The notes under the pieces: generated by a model | The model's database searches: none | What the model was told of the DNA's origin: nothing | The model's input: only the letters and a program-made list of their open reading frames with translations | DNA from: G963422565 sp963422565 | Lineage (GTDB): Bacteria > Pseudomonadota > Alphaproteobacteria > MPNO01 | Direction: 5' to 3' | DNA length: 64,000 nt | Assembly (NCBI GenBank): GCA_963422565.1 | Contig: OY730228.1 | Span: 2,170,001-2,234,000 of the forward strand | Part shown: positions 45,330 through 54,642 of the stretch, piece after piece | Layout of the letters: the number at the start of each line of letters is the position of its first letter | Numbering within the stretch: the first letter of the stretch is position 1 | Made by a program: the position numbers and the translations under genes

Positions 45330-47663
45330 ATGCCGGACGGAAGCCGCAATATCGGGATCACCCATTGGGGCGCGTTCTCCGCCGAGGTGCGCGGCGGCAG
45401 GCTGGTGGGCGTGACCCCCTTCGAACGCGACCCCCATCCGGCTCGCCTGCTGCAGACGCTGCCGAGCGCAATCCATGCCGCCTGCCGGATCGACCGGCCC
45501 ATGGCGCGCAAGGGCTGGCTCGAGAACGGACCCGGCGGCGGCGCCGGACGCGGGGTCGAGCCGTTCGTGCCGCTGGGCTGGGGCGAGGCGCTCGACCTGA
45601 TCGCCGACGAGCTCCTGCGCGTCAGGGGGGCCGCCGGCAACGAGGCGATCTTCGCCAGCTCGGGCTGGGCCAGCGCCGGCTGCTTCCACGACGCCCGGTC
45701 CCAGCTCGGCCGCTTCCTCAACCTGTTCGGCGGCTATGTCGATCAGGTCACGAACTACAGCTTCGGCGCGGCGATCGTCCTGGTCCCGCGCATCGTGGGC
45801 TCGCTGGCGCCGGTGGTCGGGCCGGTGAATTCCTGGCCGACCATCGTCGCCCATACCGAGCTGATGGTCCTCTTCGGCGGGATGGCGCCCAAGAACGGCC
45901 AAGTCAACCACAAGGGGCTCGGCGTCCACGACATCGCCGACTGGCAGACGAAGGCGCATGCCGGGGGAACCCGTTTCGTGTCGATCAGCCCGATGCGCGA
46001 CGATGTCGATCCGGCCCTGGAGGCGGAGTGGCTGCCGATCCGACCGAACACTGACGCCGCGCTGATGCTGGGTCTCGCGCACACGCTGCTGAGCGAGGGG
46101 CTGCACGACCGCGGCTTTCTCGATCGCTACTGCACCGGGTTCGACCGCTTCGCGCGCTATCTGACCGGGGCGGATGACGGTGCGCCCAAGGACGCCGACT
46201 GGGCGGCCGCGATCGCCGAGATTCCGGCCGAGACCATCCGCGGCCTGGCCCGCCGGATGGCGCGGGCGCGCACCCTGATCGCCGTAAGCTGGTCGATACA
46301 GCGCGCCGATCACGGAGAGCAGCCCTACTGGATGGCGATCGCCCTCGCGGCCATGCTCGGCCAGATCGGTCTGCCGGGGGGCGGCTTCGGCTTCGGCTAC
46401 GGCGCCATGCACGGGATCGGCAGCGCCCGCCGCGCGATCGCCCCGCCCGGCCTGCCCAAGGGGGAGAACGCGGTCGCGAGCTGGATCCCGGTCGCCCGGA
46501 CGGCCGATATCCTGCTGAAGCCGGGCGAGACCTACCGCTTCGACGGGAAGGAGCGCCGCTACCCCGAGATCCGCCTGATGTACTGGTGCGGCGGCAACCC
46601 GTTCCACAAGCAGCAGGACCTGAACCGGCTGCTGCGCGGCTGGGCGCGGCCCGAGACCGTCATCGTCCACGAGCCCTGGTGGACCCCCGCCGCCAAGCGG
46701 GCCGACATCGTGCTGCCCTGCACCACGACTCTCGAGCGGAACGACATCTCGGCCTCGGCCTACGACCGCTATCTGATGGCCAACCACAAGGCGATCGATC
46801 CCGTCGGCGGCGCGCGCGACGAATACGCCATCTATTCGGATCTCGCCGGGCGGCTCGGGTTCCGCGACGCCTTCACCGAGGGCCGGACGGAGATGGCGTG
46901 GCTGCGTCACCTCTACGACGTCTACCGCCAGCGCGCCTCGGGCGCCGGCGTCGAGATGCCGTCCTTCGACGCGTTCTGGAAGGCGGGCTATTTCGAGCTC
47001 CCGGCCCCGGAGGCGCCGCCGGTCCCGTTTTCCGACTTCCGCGAGGACCCCGAGAGCGCCGCGCTGCGCACCCCGTCCGGCAGGATCGAGATCTATTCGG
47101 AGACCATCGCCGGCTTCGGACTCGACGATTGCCCGGGCCATCCGGTCTGGATTCCGCCGGCGGAATGGCTCGGCGGCGCCGAGGCGGCGCGCCACCCCCT
47201 TCATCTCCTCTCCAACCAGCCGCGGGCGCGCCTCCACAGCCAGCTCGATTGCGGCGACGTCAGTCGGGCCGCCAAGATCGCCGGGCGCGAGGCGGTGCGC
47301 ATGAACCCGGCGGACGCGGCGGCGCGCGGCATTTCCGACGGCGAGGTGGTGCGCGTCTTCAACGAGCGGGGACAATGCCTCGCCGGCGCGCTGCTCACCG
47401 AGGATCTGCGGCCCGGCGTGGTCGAGCTCCCGACCGGCGCCTGGTTCGATCCCGTCGACCCCGCCGTGCCGGGCAGCCTCGACAAGCACGGCAACCCCAA
47501 CGTGCTCACCCTCGACAAGCCCACCTCGCAGCTTGCCCAGTGCTGCGCGGCGCAGACCGCGCTGGTCGAGATCGCGCGCTTCGACGGGACGCCCCCCGTG
47601 GTCACGGCCTTCGATCCGCCCGAAATCGTCGAACGCCCGCCGCCTGCCCCCGTAACGGCATAG
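45330..47663 (+). CDS. Molybdopterin oxidoreductase of the BisC/DMSO reductase type
   Basis: The 777-residue enzyme carries bis-MGD molybdenum. Residues IFASSGWASAGCFHDARSQL and NYSFGAA (S144, the likely metal ligand) place it with the DMSO/TMAO/biotin sulfoxide reductases. There is no N-terminal Fe-S motif and no Tat signal, so it should act in the cytoplasm like BisC. The last ~120 residues (LHLLSNQPRARLHSQLD, onward) form the dinucleotide-binding domain IV. Likely roles are reduction of biotin or methionine sulfoxide or related N/S-oxides. A flavodoxin-fold gene follows 15 bases on, and molybdopterin genes lie 5 kb downstream. Confidence 0.9.
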   Translation: MPDGSRNIGITHWGAFSAEVRGGRLVGVTPFERDPHPARLLQTLPSAIHAACRIDRPMARKGWLENGPGGGAGRGVEPFVPLGWGEALDLIADELLRVRGAAGNEAIFASSGWASAGCFHDARSQLGRFLNLFGGYVDQVTNYSFGAAIVLVPRIVGSLAPVVGPVNSWPTIVAHTELMVLFGGMAPKNGQVNHKGLGVHDIADWQTKAHAGGTRFVSISPMRDDVDPALEAEWLPIRPNTDAALMLGLAHTLLSEGLHDRGFLDRYCTGFDRFARYLTGADDGAPKDADWAAAIAEIPAETIRGLARRMARARTLIAVSWSIQRADHGEQPYWMAIALAAMLGQIGLPGGGFGFGYGAMHGIGSARRAIAPPGLPKGENAVASWIPVARTADILLKPGETYRFDGKERRYPEIRLMYWCGGNPFHKQQDLNRLLRGWARPETVIVHEPWWTPAAKRADIVLPCTTTLERNDISASAYDRYLMANHKAIDPVGGARDEYAIYSDLAGRLGFRDAFTEGRTEMAWLRHLYDVYRQRASGAGVEMPSFDAFWKAGYFELPAPEAPPVPFSDFREDPESAALRTPSGRIEIYSETIAGFGLDDCPGHPVWIPPAEWLGGAEAARHPLHLLSNQPRARLHSQLDCGDVSRAAKIAGREAVRMNPADAAARGISDGEVVRVFNERGQCLAGALLTEDLRPGVVELPTGAWFDPVDPAVPGSLDKHGNPNVLTLDKPTSQLAQCCAAQTALVEIARFDGTPPVVTAFDPPEIVERPPPAPVTA

Positions 47664-47678
47664 GGAGCCGCCTGCCGC

Positions 47679-48263
47679 ATGCGCGTCCTCCTCGTCTTCG
47701 CCCACCCGCTCGGGGACAGCCTGAACGCGGCGATCCGCGACAGGGCCGTCGCGGCGCTCGCTCGCAACGGTCACGATGTGGATATCTGCGACCTCTACGC
47801 CGAGGGGTTCGATCCGGTCCTGAGCGCGGCCGAGCGCGAGGCCTATTTCGATGCCCCGCGCAATCGCGAGCGCAACGCCGACCATGTCGCGCGCCTGTTC
47901 GCGGCCGAGGGTCTCGTCTTCGTCTTTCCGACATGGATCCTCGGGCCGCCGGCGATCCTCAAGGGCTTTCTCGATCGGGTGATGGTGCCGGGCGTCTCCT
48001 TCACCGTGGATCCGACCGGCAAGCTGCAGCCCAATCTCGGCCATATCCGCCGGCTCGCGGCGGTCGTCACCTATGGCCGGGAATGGCGGGATCTCTGGTG
48101 GTTCGGCGACCCGCCGCGCCGGATGTTCACCAGATATCTTCCCTGGTTCCTGTCGCGCCGCGCCCGGTGCCGCTTTCTCGGGCTCTATGCGCTCCACCGC
48201 GCGAAACCCCTGCGGATCGCGCGCTTCCTCGACCGCGTAGAACGCGAGATGGCACGGTTCTGA
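47679..48263 (+). CDS. NAD(P)H dehydrogenase (quinone)/flavodoxin-fold reductase
   Basis: The 194-residue protein resembles the MdaB/NQO1-type flavin reductases: RVLLVFAHPLGDSLNAAIRD at the phosphate loop, LVFVFPTWILGPPAILKGFLDRVM at the second flavin loop, and a short C-terminal helical end. Such enzymes reduce quinones or other acceptors with two electrons. Being 15 bases after a BisC-type gene, it may be its electron partner, though this is only an inference from position. Confidence 0.85.
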   Translation: MRVLLVFAHPLGDSLNAAIRDRAVAALARNGHDVDICDLYAEGFDPVLSAAEREAYFDAPRNRERNADHVARLFAAEGLVFVFPTWILGPPAILKGFLDRVMVPGVSFTVDPTGKLQPNLGHIRRLAAVVTYGREWRDLWWFGDPPRRMFTRYLPWFLSRRARCRFLGLYALHRAKPLRIARFLDRVEREMARF

Positions 48264-48371
48264 ACCGGTTCGCATTCGCGTCCGGCGCGCCGGACACGGT
48301 CGCGAAACGAGAGCTGCCGGTCAATCGCGCCGCCTCTTGATCGCGCGCCGCCGCCGCGCGATGGTGAGGCC

Positions 48372-49145
48372 ATGGCTGGGACGGATCTCGGAGCGGCTCT
48401 CGTCACCGGGGCCGCGCGGCGCATCGGACGCGCCATCGCTTTCGCCGTTGCCGAGCTCGGCCGGCCGGTGGCGGTCCATTTTCGCGCCGCGCGCGAGGAC
48501 GCGCAGCGCACCGCGGCCGAGATCGTTCGGCGCGGCGGCAGGGCGGCGGCGCTCGCTGCCGACCTTGCCGACGAGGCCGAGAGCCGCGCCCTGATCGACC
48601 GCGCCGCCGCGGCGCTTGGCCCGGTGGAGGTCCTGGTGAACAACGCCTCCGTCTTCGAGCGGGATTCGCTCGAGACCACGACGCGGGAGAGCTGGGACCG
48701 GCATCTGGAGACCAACCTCCGGGCGCCCTTCGTCCTTACCCAGCGTCTCGCCGAGACGCTGGCGGCCGGGCGCAGCGGCGCGGTCGTCAACATCCTCGAC
48801 GAGCGGGTCTGGAACCTCACCCCCCATTTCACCTCCTACACGTTGAGCAAGGCCGGTCTCTGGGCGCTGACCCGGACGGCGGCGCTGGCGCTGGCGCCCC
48901 GCATCCGGGTCAACGCGGTGGGACCCGGACCGACCCTGCCGAGCCCGCGCCAGTCGCAGGACCAGTTCGACCGCCAGGCGGCGACGATGCCGCTCGGCCG
49001 CGGCACGACTCCTGCGGAGGTGGCGGCGGCGGTGGTCTTCATCCTCCGGGCGCCGGCGATGACCGGGCAGATGATCGCCCTCGATGGCGGCCAGCATCTC
49101 GGCTGGGCGCAGCCCGCGCCGGGCGCCGGGCCGGGTTCCGAATGA
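48372..49145 (+). CDS. SDR oxidoreductase, probable pteridine (dihydromonapterin/folate) reductase
   Basis: The 257-residue short-chain dehydrogenase has TGAARRIGRAIA for cofactor binding (the arginine-rich form typical of NADPH-using pteridine reductases) and LVNNAS. At the catalytic site the usual serine is replaced by aspartate in NILDERVW, with Tyr-x-x-x-Lys in YTLSK, as in PTR1/FolM enzymes. MPLGRGTTPAEVA and ALDGGQHLGW close the fold. It overlaps folB by ATGA, which supports a folate/pterin role. Symbol folM is plausible but not certain. Confidence 0.8.
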   Translation: MAGTDLGAALVTGAARRIGRAIAFAVAELGRPVAVHFRAAREDAQRTAAEIVRRGGRAAALAADLADEAESRALIDRAAAALGPVEVLVNNASVFERDSLETTTRESWDRHLETNLRAPFVLTQRLAETLAAGRSGAVVNILDERVWNLTPHFTSYTLSKAGLWALTRTAALALAPRIRVNAVGPGPTLPSPRQSQDQFDRQAATMPLGRGTTPAEVAAAVVFILRAPAMTGQMIALDGGQHLGWAQPAPGAGPGSE

Positions 49146-49546
49146 CCGGGGGTACGCCGGCGGGCGCCCCGGCACGGCGGCTGTTGGTCCGCGACCTCGT
49201 CCTCGACTGTCAGATCGGCGTCCACCGCCGCGAGCGCGGCAGCCGCCAGCGCGTCCGGGTGTGCCTCGATCTCGACATCGCCGAGTCCGGGCCGCCGCCG
49301 GCCGACCGGCTGGCCGAGGTGGTCGACTACGAGCCCCTGGTGGAGGGGGTGCGCGCGCTTGCCGCCTCGGGCCATGTCAACCTTGTCGAAACGCTCGCCG
49401 AGCGCATCGCCGGGCTCTGCCTCGCCGAGCCGCGGACCCTCCGGGCGCGGGTGCGGGTCGAGAAGCTCGATGTCTTCGCCGATACCGAGAGCGTCGGGGT
49501 GGAGATCGTCCGCGCGCGCCCCGCGCCCGCCGGAGACGCGGGATGA
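49142..49546 (+). CDS. folB: Dihydroneopterin aldolase
   Basis: The 134-residue enzyme splits dihydroneopterin in folate synthesis. It shows LDCQIGVHRRERGSRQRV (with the glutamate), a VDYEPLVEGV stretch, NLVETLAERIA and the catalytic lysine in VEKLDVF. It starts inside the stop of the SDR gene and overlaps uvrC by ATGA. The first 12 residues are an extra flexible leader. Confidence 0.9.
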   Translation: MTGGTPAGAPARRLLVRDLVLDCQIGVHRRERGSRQRVRVCLDLDIAESGPPPADRLAEVVDYEPLVEGVRALAASGHVNLVETLAERIAGLCLAEPRTLRARVRVEKLDVFADTESVGVEIVRARPAPAGDAG

Positions 49547-51459
49547 GCCGACGCGGCCCGGCGATCGAACGCACCGCCGCCGCGCCGCCGATCGAGATCG
49601 TCTGGGCGGCGACGCTCGCCCGCGGCGTCGATGCGATCGCCGCCGAGATCGCCGCCCTGCCCGCCGCGCCCGGGGTCTACCGAATGCTCGACGGGGCCGG
49701 GACCGCCCTCTATGTCGGCAAGGCCAAGAACCTCCGCAAGCGGGTCGCCGCCTATACTCGGCCGGGCCGGCTGCCGCCCCGGCTCCACCGGATGGTCGCC
49801 CGGACCGAGGCGGTCGCCGTGATCACGACCCATACCGAGGCCGAGGCGCTGCTGCTCGAGAGCAACCTTATCAAGGAAGAGAAGCCGCGCTACAACATCC
49901 TGATGCGGGACGACAAGTCCTACCCGCATATCCTGTTGACCGCCGACCATGCCTGGCCGCAGCTCGTCAAGCATCGCGGCGCGCGCAACCGCAAGGGGCG
50001 GTATTTCGGGCCCTTCGCCTCCGCTGGGGCCGTCAACCGGACGCTGACGGTGCTGCAGAAGGCGTTCCCGCTGCGCTCCTGCTCGGACGCGATGTTCGCC
50101 GGGCGCAGCCGCCCCTGCCTGCAATACCAGATCAAGCGCTGCACCGCGCCCTGCGTCGGCCGCATCGACGCGGAGGACTATGCTGCGATCGTCGCCGAGG
50201 CGCGCGCCTTCCTCGAGGGGCGGGCCAGCGATCTCCAGCGGTGTCTGTCGCGCGAGATGGAGGCGGCGAGCCGGGCGCTCGAGTTCGAGACCGCGGCCGT
50301 CTACCGCGACCGCATCCGCGCGCTCTCCGAGATCCAGGCGCATCAGGACGTGAACGTGAGCGCGCTCGGCGACGCCGACATCGTCGCGCTGGCGCAGCAG
50401 GCCGGACAGATCTGCATCCAGGTCTTCGTCTTCCGGTCGGGGCAGAACTACGGCAACCGGACCTGTTTCCCGGTGCGCGCCCGCGACCATCCGCCCGAGC
50501 GGGTCATGGCGGCGTTCCTCGGCCAGTTCTACAGCGACAAGCCGCCGCCGCCGCTGGTCCTGGCGAGCGTCGCGCCGAGCGGCGAGGCGCTCCTCGGCGA
50601 GGCGCTCTCGATCCGCGCCGGGCGGCGGGTCGCGGTCGAGACCCCGCGGCGCGGCACCCGGCGCAAGCTGATGGAGAACGCGCTCGCCAACGCCCGCGAA
50701 TCGCTCGGCCGCCGGCTGTCGGAGAGCGCCGCCCAGCGCCGGCTGCTGGAGGCGGCCGCCGAGACCTTCGGCCTCGACGCCGCACCGCGCCGCATCGAGA
50801 TCTTCGACAACAGCCACATCTCCGGCAGCCACCCGGTCGGGGCGATGGTCGTCGCCGGCCCCGAGGGGTTCCGCAAGAGCGCCTATCGCAGATTCAACAT
50901 CCGTTCCCCCGACATCGCCGCCGGCGACGACTACGCGATGATTCGCGAGGTGCTGCGCCGACGTTTCGTCCGCGCCCGGCGCGAGGACCCGGACCGGCGC
51001 GGCGACGGCTGGCCCGACCTCGTCCTGGTCGACGGCGGCCCGGGCCAGCTCTCCGCCGCCCGCGAGACCGCCGAAGAGCTGGGCCTCGCCGACCTCCCCC
51101 TGATCGGCATCGCCAAGGGGCCGGACCGCGACGCCGGGCGGGAGCGGTTCCACATGGCCGGCCGCGCGCCCTTTATGCTACCGCCCGGCGATCCGGTGCT
51201 TTACTTTGTACAGCGGTTGCGCGACGAGGCCCACCGCTTCGCCGTCGGCTCGCACCGCAAACGCCGCGCGCGTGCGGCGACGGCCTCCCGGCTCGACGAG
51301 ATCTCGGGGGTCGGAGCGCGGCGAAAGAGGGCGTTGCTGAACCATTTCGGATCGGCCGCCGGCGTCGCCCGGGCCGGACTCGCCGATCTGGAGACCGTCG
51401 AGGGGATCAGCCGGACCGTAGCGAAGCGTGTCTACGACCATTTCAGGAACGGGCACTGA
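49543..51459 (+). CDS. uvrC: Excinuclease ABC subunit C
   Basis: The 638-residue nuclease makes both cuts around DNA lesions. Its order is GIY-YIG (~45-125, GVYRMLDGAGTALYVGKAKNLRKRV), a cysteine-rich cluster region (CLQYQIKRCTAPCVG), a UVR segment (~230-270) for UvrB contact, an RNase H-like domain (EIFDNSHISGSHPVGAMVV, LVLVDGGPGQL) and C-terminal helix-hairpin-helices (GVGARRKRALLNHFGS). Length and order are standard. It is followed by pgsA, a very common pairing. Confidence 0.96.
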   Translation: MSRRGPAIERTAAAPPIEIVWAATLARGVDAIAAEIAALPAAPGVYRMLDGAGTALYVGKAKNLRKRVAAYTRPGRLPPRLHRMVARTEAVAVITTHTEAEALLLESNLIKEEKPRYNILMRDDKSYPHILLTADHAWPQLVKHRGARNRKGRYFGPFASAGAVNRTLTVLQKAFPLRSCSDAMFAGRSRPCLQYQIKRCTAPCVGRIDAEDYAAIVAEARAFLEGRASDLQRCLSREMEAASRALEFETAAVYRDRIRALSEIQAHQDVNVSALGDADIVALAQQAGQICIQVFVFRSGQNYGNRTCFPVRARDHPPERVMAAFLGQFYSDKPPPPLVLASVAPSGEALLGEALSIRAGRRVAVETPRRGTRRKLMENALANARESLGRRLSESAAQRRLLEAAAETFGLDAAPRRIEIFDNSHISGSHPVGAMVVAGPEGFRKSAYRRFNIRSPDIAAGDDYAMIREVLRRRFVRARREDPDRRGDGWPDLVLVDGGPGQLSAARETAEELGLADLPLIGIAKGPDRDAGRERFHMAGRAPFMLPPGDPVLYFVQRLRDEAHRFAVGSHRKRRARAATASRLDEISGVGARRKRALLNHFGSAAGVARAGLADLETVEGISRTVAKRVYDHFRNGH

Positions 51460-51499
51460 CGCCGCTGCCGAGGCGGCGGAACCGTATGGCGGAGCGCGG

Positions 51500-52087
51500 A
51501 TGGCGGCCAACCTCCCCAACATCCTGACCGTCTTCCGGATCGCGGTCATCCCGGCTTTGGTCGCCGCCTTCTTCCTGGGCGGCCCGCTCGGCAACTGGCT
51601 GGCCTTCGGGCTGTTCGCGACCGCCGGGGCGACCGACTATTTCGACGGGTTCCTGGCCCGCAGGATGGACCTCCAATCGACCGTCGGGCGCTTCCTCGAC
51701 CCGCTGGCGGACAAGCTGCTGATCGCCTCGGCGCTGATGATGATGGTCGCCTTCGGCCATATCTCCGGCTATGCGGTGCTGCCGGCGGTGGTGATCCTCT
51801 GCCGCGAGCTGCTGATTTCGGGGCTGCGCGAGTTCCTGGCCGGAATCAAGGTGAGCGTGCCGGTCAGCCGGCTCGCCAAGTGGAAGACCGCGATACAGAT
51901 GACCGCCATCGCGATCCTGCTGGTCGGCGACGCCGGGCCGGGCGCCCCCCATCCGATCTGGATCGGCGAGTCGCTGCTGTGGCTGGCGGCGCTGTTGACC
52001 CTGGTGACCGGCTACAACTATCTGAGCGCGGGGCTGCACCACATCCTCGAAGAGGACGCGCGGGCGGAGGGCGGGGCCGGTGAGTAG
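51500..52087 (+). CDS. pgsA: CDP-diacylglycerol-glycerol-3-phosphate 3-phosphatidyltransferase
   Basis: The 195-residue membrane enzyme makes phosphatidylglycerol phosphate. The CDP-alcohol phosphotransferase motif is complete: DYFDGFLARRMDLQSTVGRF followed by LDPLADK (D-G-x2-A-R-x8-G-x3-D-x3-D). About five to six membrane helices are visible. MAANLPNILTVFRIAVIP is the typical N-terminus, so ATG 51500 is preferred. It overlaps mobB by eight bases. Confidence 0.94.
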   Translation: MAANLPNILTVFRIAVIPALVAAFFLGGPLGNWLAFGLFATAGATDYFDGFLARRMDLQSTVGRFLDPLADKLLIASALMMMVAFGHISGYAVLPAVVILCRELLISGLREFLAGIKVSVPVSRLAKWKTAIQMTAIAILLVGDAGPGAPHPIWIGESLLWLAALLTLVTGYNYLSAGLHHILEEDARAEGGAGE

Positions 52088-52628
52088 CCCGCACGCCCAT
52101 CGGGCGGTGCTCGGCATCGTCGGCTGGAGCGGCAGCGGCAAGACCACCCTGGTCGCCCGCCTGGTCCGCGAGCTCGTCGCGCGCGGCCATGCCGTATCGA
52201 CCGTCAAGCACGCCCATGCAGGCTTCGACATCGACCGCCCCGGCAAGGACTCCTACACCCACCGCGAGGCCGGCGCGCGCGAGGTCGTCGTCTCCTCGGC
52301 CAGCCGGTTCGCGCTGATGCACGAGAACCGGGGCGCCGCCGAGCCCGACATCGCCGGGCTGCTGGCGCGGATGGCGCCGGTCGATCTGGTGCTGATCGAG
52401 GGCTTCAAGTCGGAGCCGCACGACAAGATCGAGGTCCACCGCCCGGCGCTCGGCAAGCCGGCGCTGTTCCGCGGCGACCCCGACGTGATCGCCGTCGCCG
52501 CCGACGGCCCGATCGCCGGGGTGACGGTGCCGGTGCTCGACCTCGATGACGGCGCCGCGGTCGCCGACTTCATCGTCGCCCATTGCCGGATCGGGCGCGG
52601 CGCCGCGGTCGCGGAAGGAGCGGTCTGA
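52080..52628 (+). CDS. mobB: Molybdopterin-guanine dinucleotide biosynthesis adaptor protein
   Basis: The 182-residue GTP-binding protein has the P-loop GWSGSGKTTLVARL, TVKHAHAGFDID, DSYTHREAGA and DLVLIEGFKSEPHDKIEVHR, all typical of MobB. It assists attachment of GMP to molybdopterin. GTG 52080 begins inside pgsA. moeA, moaD and moaE follow, forming a partial cofactor operon; moaA, moaC and mobA are not in this window. Confidence 0.94.
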   Translation: MSSPHAHRAVLGIVGWSGSGKTTLVARLVRELVARGHAVSTVKHAHAGFDIDRPGKDSYTHREAGAREVVVSSASRFALMHENRGAAEPDIAGLLARMAPVDLVLIEGFKSEPHDKIEVHRPALGKPALFRGDPDVIAVAADGPIAGVTVPVLDLDDGAAVADFIVAHCRIGRGAAVAEGAV

Positions 52629-52629
52629 G

Positions 52630-53883
52630 ATGGCCCAGCTCGCGGACGACTGCTTCGCGTTCGGCGGGGCGCTGATGACGGCGGGCGAGGCGCTGGCGCT
52701 GCTGGCGGAGCGGCTGGAGCCGGTGGTCGACGCCGAGCCGGTCGGGATCGCCGACGCCTGCGGCCGGGTGCTCGCCGAGGACGTGGTCGCGCCGGTCGCG
52801 GTCCCGCCCCACGACAACGCCGCGGTCGACGGCTATGCGGTTCATTTCGACGATCTCGACCCCGGCGGCGAGACCCGACTGCCGGTCGGCGCTCGCCTCG
52901 CCGCCGGGGAGGTGCTGCGGGATCCGATCCCGCGCGGCCGGGCGGTGCGCATCTTCACCGGCGCGGCGATGCCGGAGGGGCCGGACACGGTGCTCATGCA
53001 GGAGGACTGCCGGCGCGACGGCGATACGGTCGCCATACCGCCCGGAATCCGCCGCGGCGCCAACCGCAGACGCGCCGGCGAGGACATCGAAGCGGGCGCG
53101 ACCATCCTCCGCGCCGGCCGGCGGCTCAAGGCACAGGATGTCGGCCTCGCCGCCTCGATCGGCCGGGCGCGCCTCGCCGTCTACCGCCCGCTCCGCGTCG
53201 CTCTGTTCTCGACCGGCGACGAGATCCGCGAGGTCGACCAGGCGCTGCCGCCCGGCTGCGTCTACGACGCCAACCGCTACGCCGTCTCGGGGCTGCTGGC
53301 CGGGCTCGGCTGCGCGGTCGCCGATCTCGGTATCCTGCCGGACCGGCTCGCGGCGGTCCGCGCGGCGCTCGCCGAGGCGGCCCGCCACCATGATCTGATC
53401 ATGACCTCGGGTGGGGTCTCGACCGGGGAGGAGGACCATGTGCGCGCCGCGGTCGCGGCGTTGGGGCGGATCCATTTCTGGCGGCTCGCGATCCGGCCGG
53501 GGCGGCCGCTGGCGCTCGGCCAGGTCGGTCGGGTGCCGTTCATCGGCCTCCCCGGCAACCCGGTCGCGGTGATGGTGACCTTCATGCGCTTCGCCCGGCC
53601 GGCGGTCCTCCGCCTCGCCGGGGCCGAGGACTCCCCGCCGCGCATGTTCCCGGTGCGCGCCGCCTTCGCCTACCGCAAGAAGGTCTCGCGGCGCGAATGG
53701 CTGCGGGTGAGCCTGTTCACCGACGGCGAGGGGGCGCTCGCGGCGCGCAAATTCCCGCGCGACGGCGCCGGCATCCTGACCTCGATGGTCGAGGCCGACG
53801 GGCTGGTCGAGCTGCCCGAGGCGCTCGGCGAGCTGGCGCCCGGCGCGATGGTCGACTTCCTGCCCTTCAGCGAGGTGAATTGA
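52630..53883 (+). CDS. moeA: Molybdopterin molybdenumtransferase
   Basis: The 417-residue enzyme inserts molybdate into adenylylated molybdopterin. It shows PPHDNAAVDGYAVH, FTGAAMPEGPDTVLMQEDC, FSTGDEIREV, ILPDRLAAV, MTSGGVSTGEEDHV and GLPGNPVAVMVTF in order, covering all four MoeA domains. ATG 52630 follows the mobB stop directly. Its stop overlaps the moaD start (TGATG). Confidence 0.95.
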   Translation: MAQLADDCFAFGGALMTAGEALALLAERLEPVVDAEPVGIADACGRVLAEDVVAPVAVPPHDNAAVDGYAVHFDDLDPGGETRLPVGARLAAGEVLRDPIPRGRAVRIFTGAAMPEGPDTVLMQEDCRRDGDTVAIPPGIRRGANRRRAGEDIEAGATILRAGRRLKAQDVGLAASIGRARLAVYRPLRVALFSTGDEIREVDQALPPGCVYDANRYAVSGLLAGLGCAVADLGILPDRLAAVRAALAEAARHHDLIMTSGGVSTGEEDHVRAAVAALGRIHFWRLAIRPGRPLALGQVGRVPFIGLPGNPVAVMVTFMRFARPAVLRLAGAEDSPPRMFPVRAAFAYRKKVSRREWLRVSLFTDGEGALAARKFPRDGAGILTSMVEADGLVELPEALGELAPGAMVDFLPFSEVN

Positions 53884-54134
53884 TGGACCTGCTCTATTTC
53901 GGTCGGGTGCGAGCCAGGATCGGCCGCCATCGCGAGACCGTGGCGCTCCCGGAAGATGTCGGCGATGTCGACGGGCTGATCCGCTGGCTGCGCGGGCGCG
54001 GCGGCGATTACGACGAGGCCTTCGCCGATCTGAGCGCGATCCGCGTCGCCGTCAACCAGGAGCTCTGCGGGCTCGACCAACCGGTCGCCGGCGGCGACGA
54101 GGTCGCGCTGTTCCCGCCGATGACCGGAGGCTGA
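53883..54134 (+). CDS. moaD: Molybdopterin synthase sulfur carrier subunit
   Basis: The 83-residue ubiquitin-like protein ends in the double glycine (FPPMTGG) that is adenylated and thiocarboxylated. MDLLYFGRVRARIG and VNQELCGLDQPVAGGDEVAL fit MoaD. It acts with MoaE, encoded five bases downstream, to make the dithiolene of molybdopterin. Confidence 0.95.
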   Translation: MDLLYFGRVRARIGRHRETVALPEDVGDVDGLIRWLRGRGGDYDEAFADLSAIRVAVNQELCGLDQPVAGGDEVALFPPMTGG

Positions 54135-54138
54135 GGCG

Positions 54139-54597
54139 GTGATCCGCGTCCAGGCGGAGGATTTCGATCTCGGCGCCGAGCTGGCGGCGCTGAGCCGCGG
54201 CAAGCGCCGCGTGGGTGCGCTGAGCAGCTTCGTCGGGCTGGTCCGCGACGTCTCCGAGGGCGACGAGATCGTGGCGATGACGCTCGAACATTATCCCGGG
54301 ATGACCGAGCGCGAGCTCGCGAAGATCGAGGCCGAGGCGCGGCGCCGCTGGGCGCTCGAGGACGTCCTCGTGATCCATCGCTACGGCAGGCTCGTGCCCG
54401 GCGACCGCATCGTCCTCGTCGCCACGACCTCCGCGCATCGGAGCGCCGCGCTCGAAGCCTGCCAGTTCCTGATCGACTGGCTCAAGACCAGGGCGCCGTT
54501 CTGGAAGCTCGAGGACACCGGAAGGGGCGAGCGCTGGGTCGCCGCGCGCGACAGCGACCGGGAGACCGAGACACGCTGGACCACCGCCGACAGGTGA
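54139..54597 (+). CDS. moaE: Molybdopterin synthase catalytic subunit
   Basis: The 152-residue subunit shows GALSSFVGLVRDVSEG, LEHYPGMTERELAKIEAEA, VIHRYGRLVPGDRIVLVATTSAHR and the catalytic lysine region WLKTRAPFWKLE. It forms a heterotetramer with MoaD. GTG 54139 is preceded by GGAGGCTGAGG. It is the last gene of the run starting at the SDR gene (48372) and marks the edge of the second accessory island. Confidence 0.95.
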   Translation: MIRVQAEDFDLGAELAALSRGKRRVGALSSFVGLVRDVSEGDEIVAMTLEHYPGMTERELAKIEAEARRRWALEDVLVIHRYGRLVPGDRIVLVATTSAHRSAALEACQFLIDWLKTRAPFWKLEDTGRGERWVAARDSDRETETRWTTADR

Positions 54598-54642
54598 GGC
54601 TGCCTGCCGAAGGCGGAGCGGGCCAGGCGGATCGCTCGGCAA

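Noticed and set aside
53697..53880. Longer start for moaD inside moeA
   Set aside because: moaD proteins begin with the MDLLYFGRVR-type strand at ATG 53883; the upstream part is a shadow of moeA.
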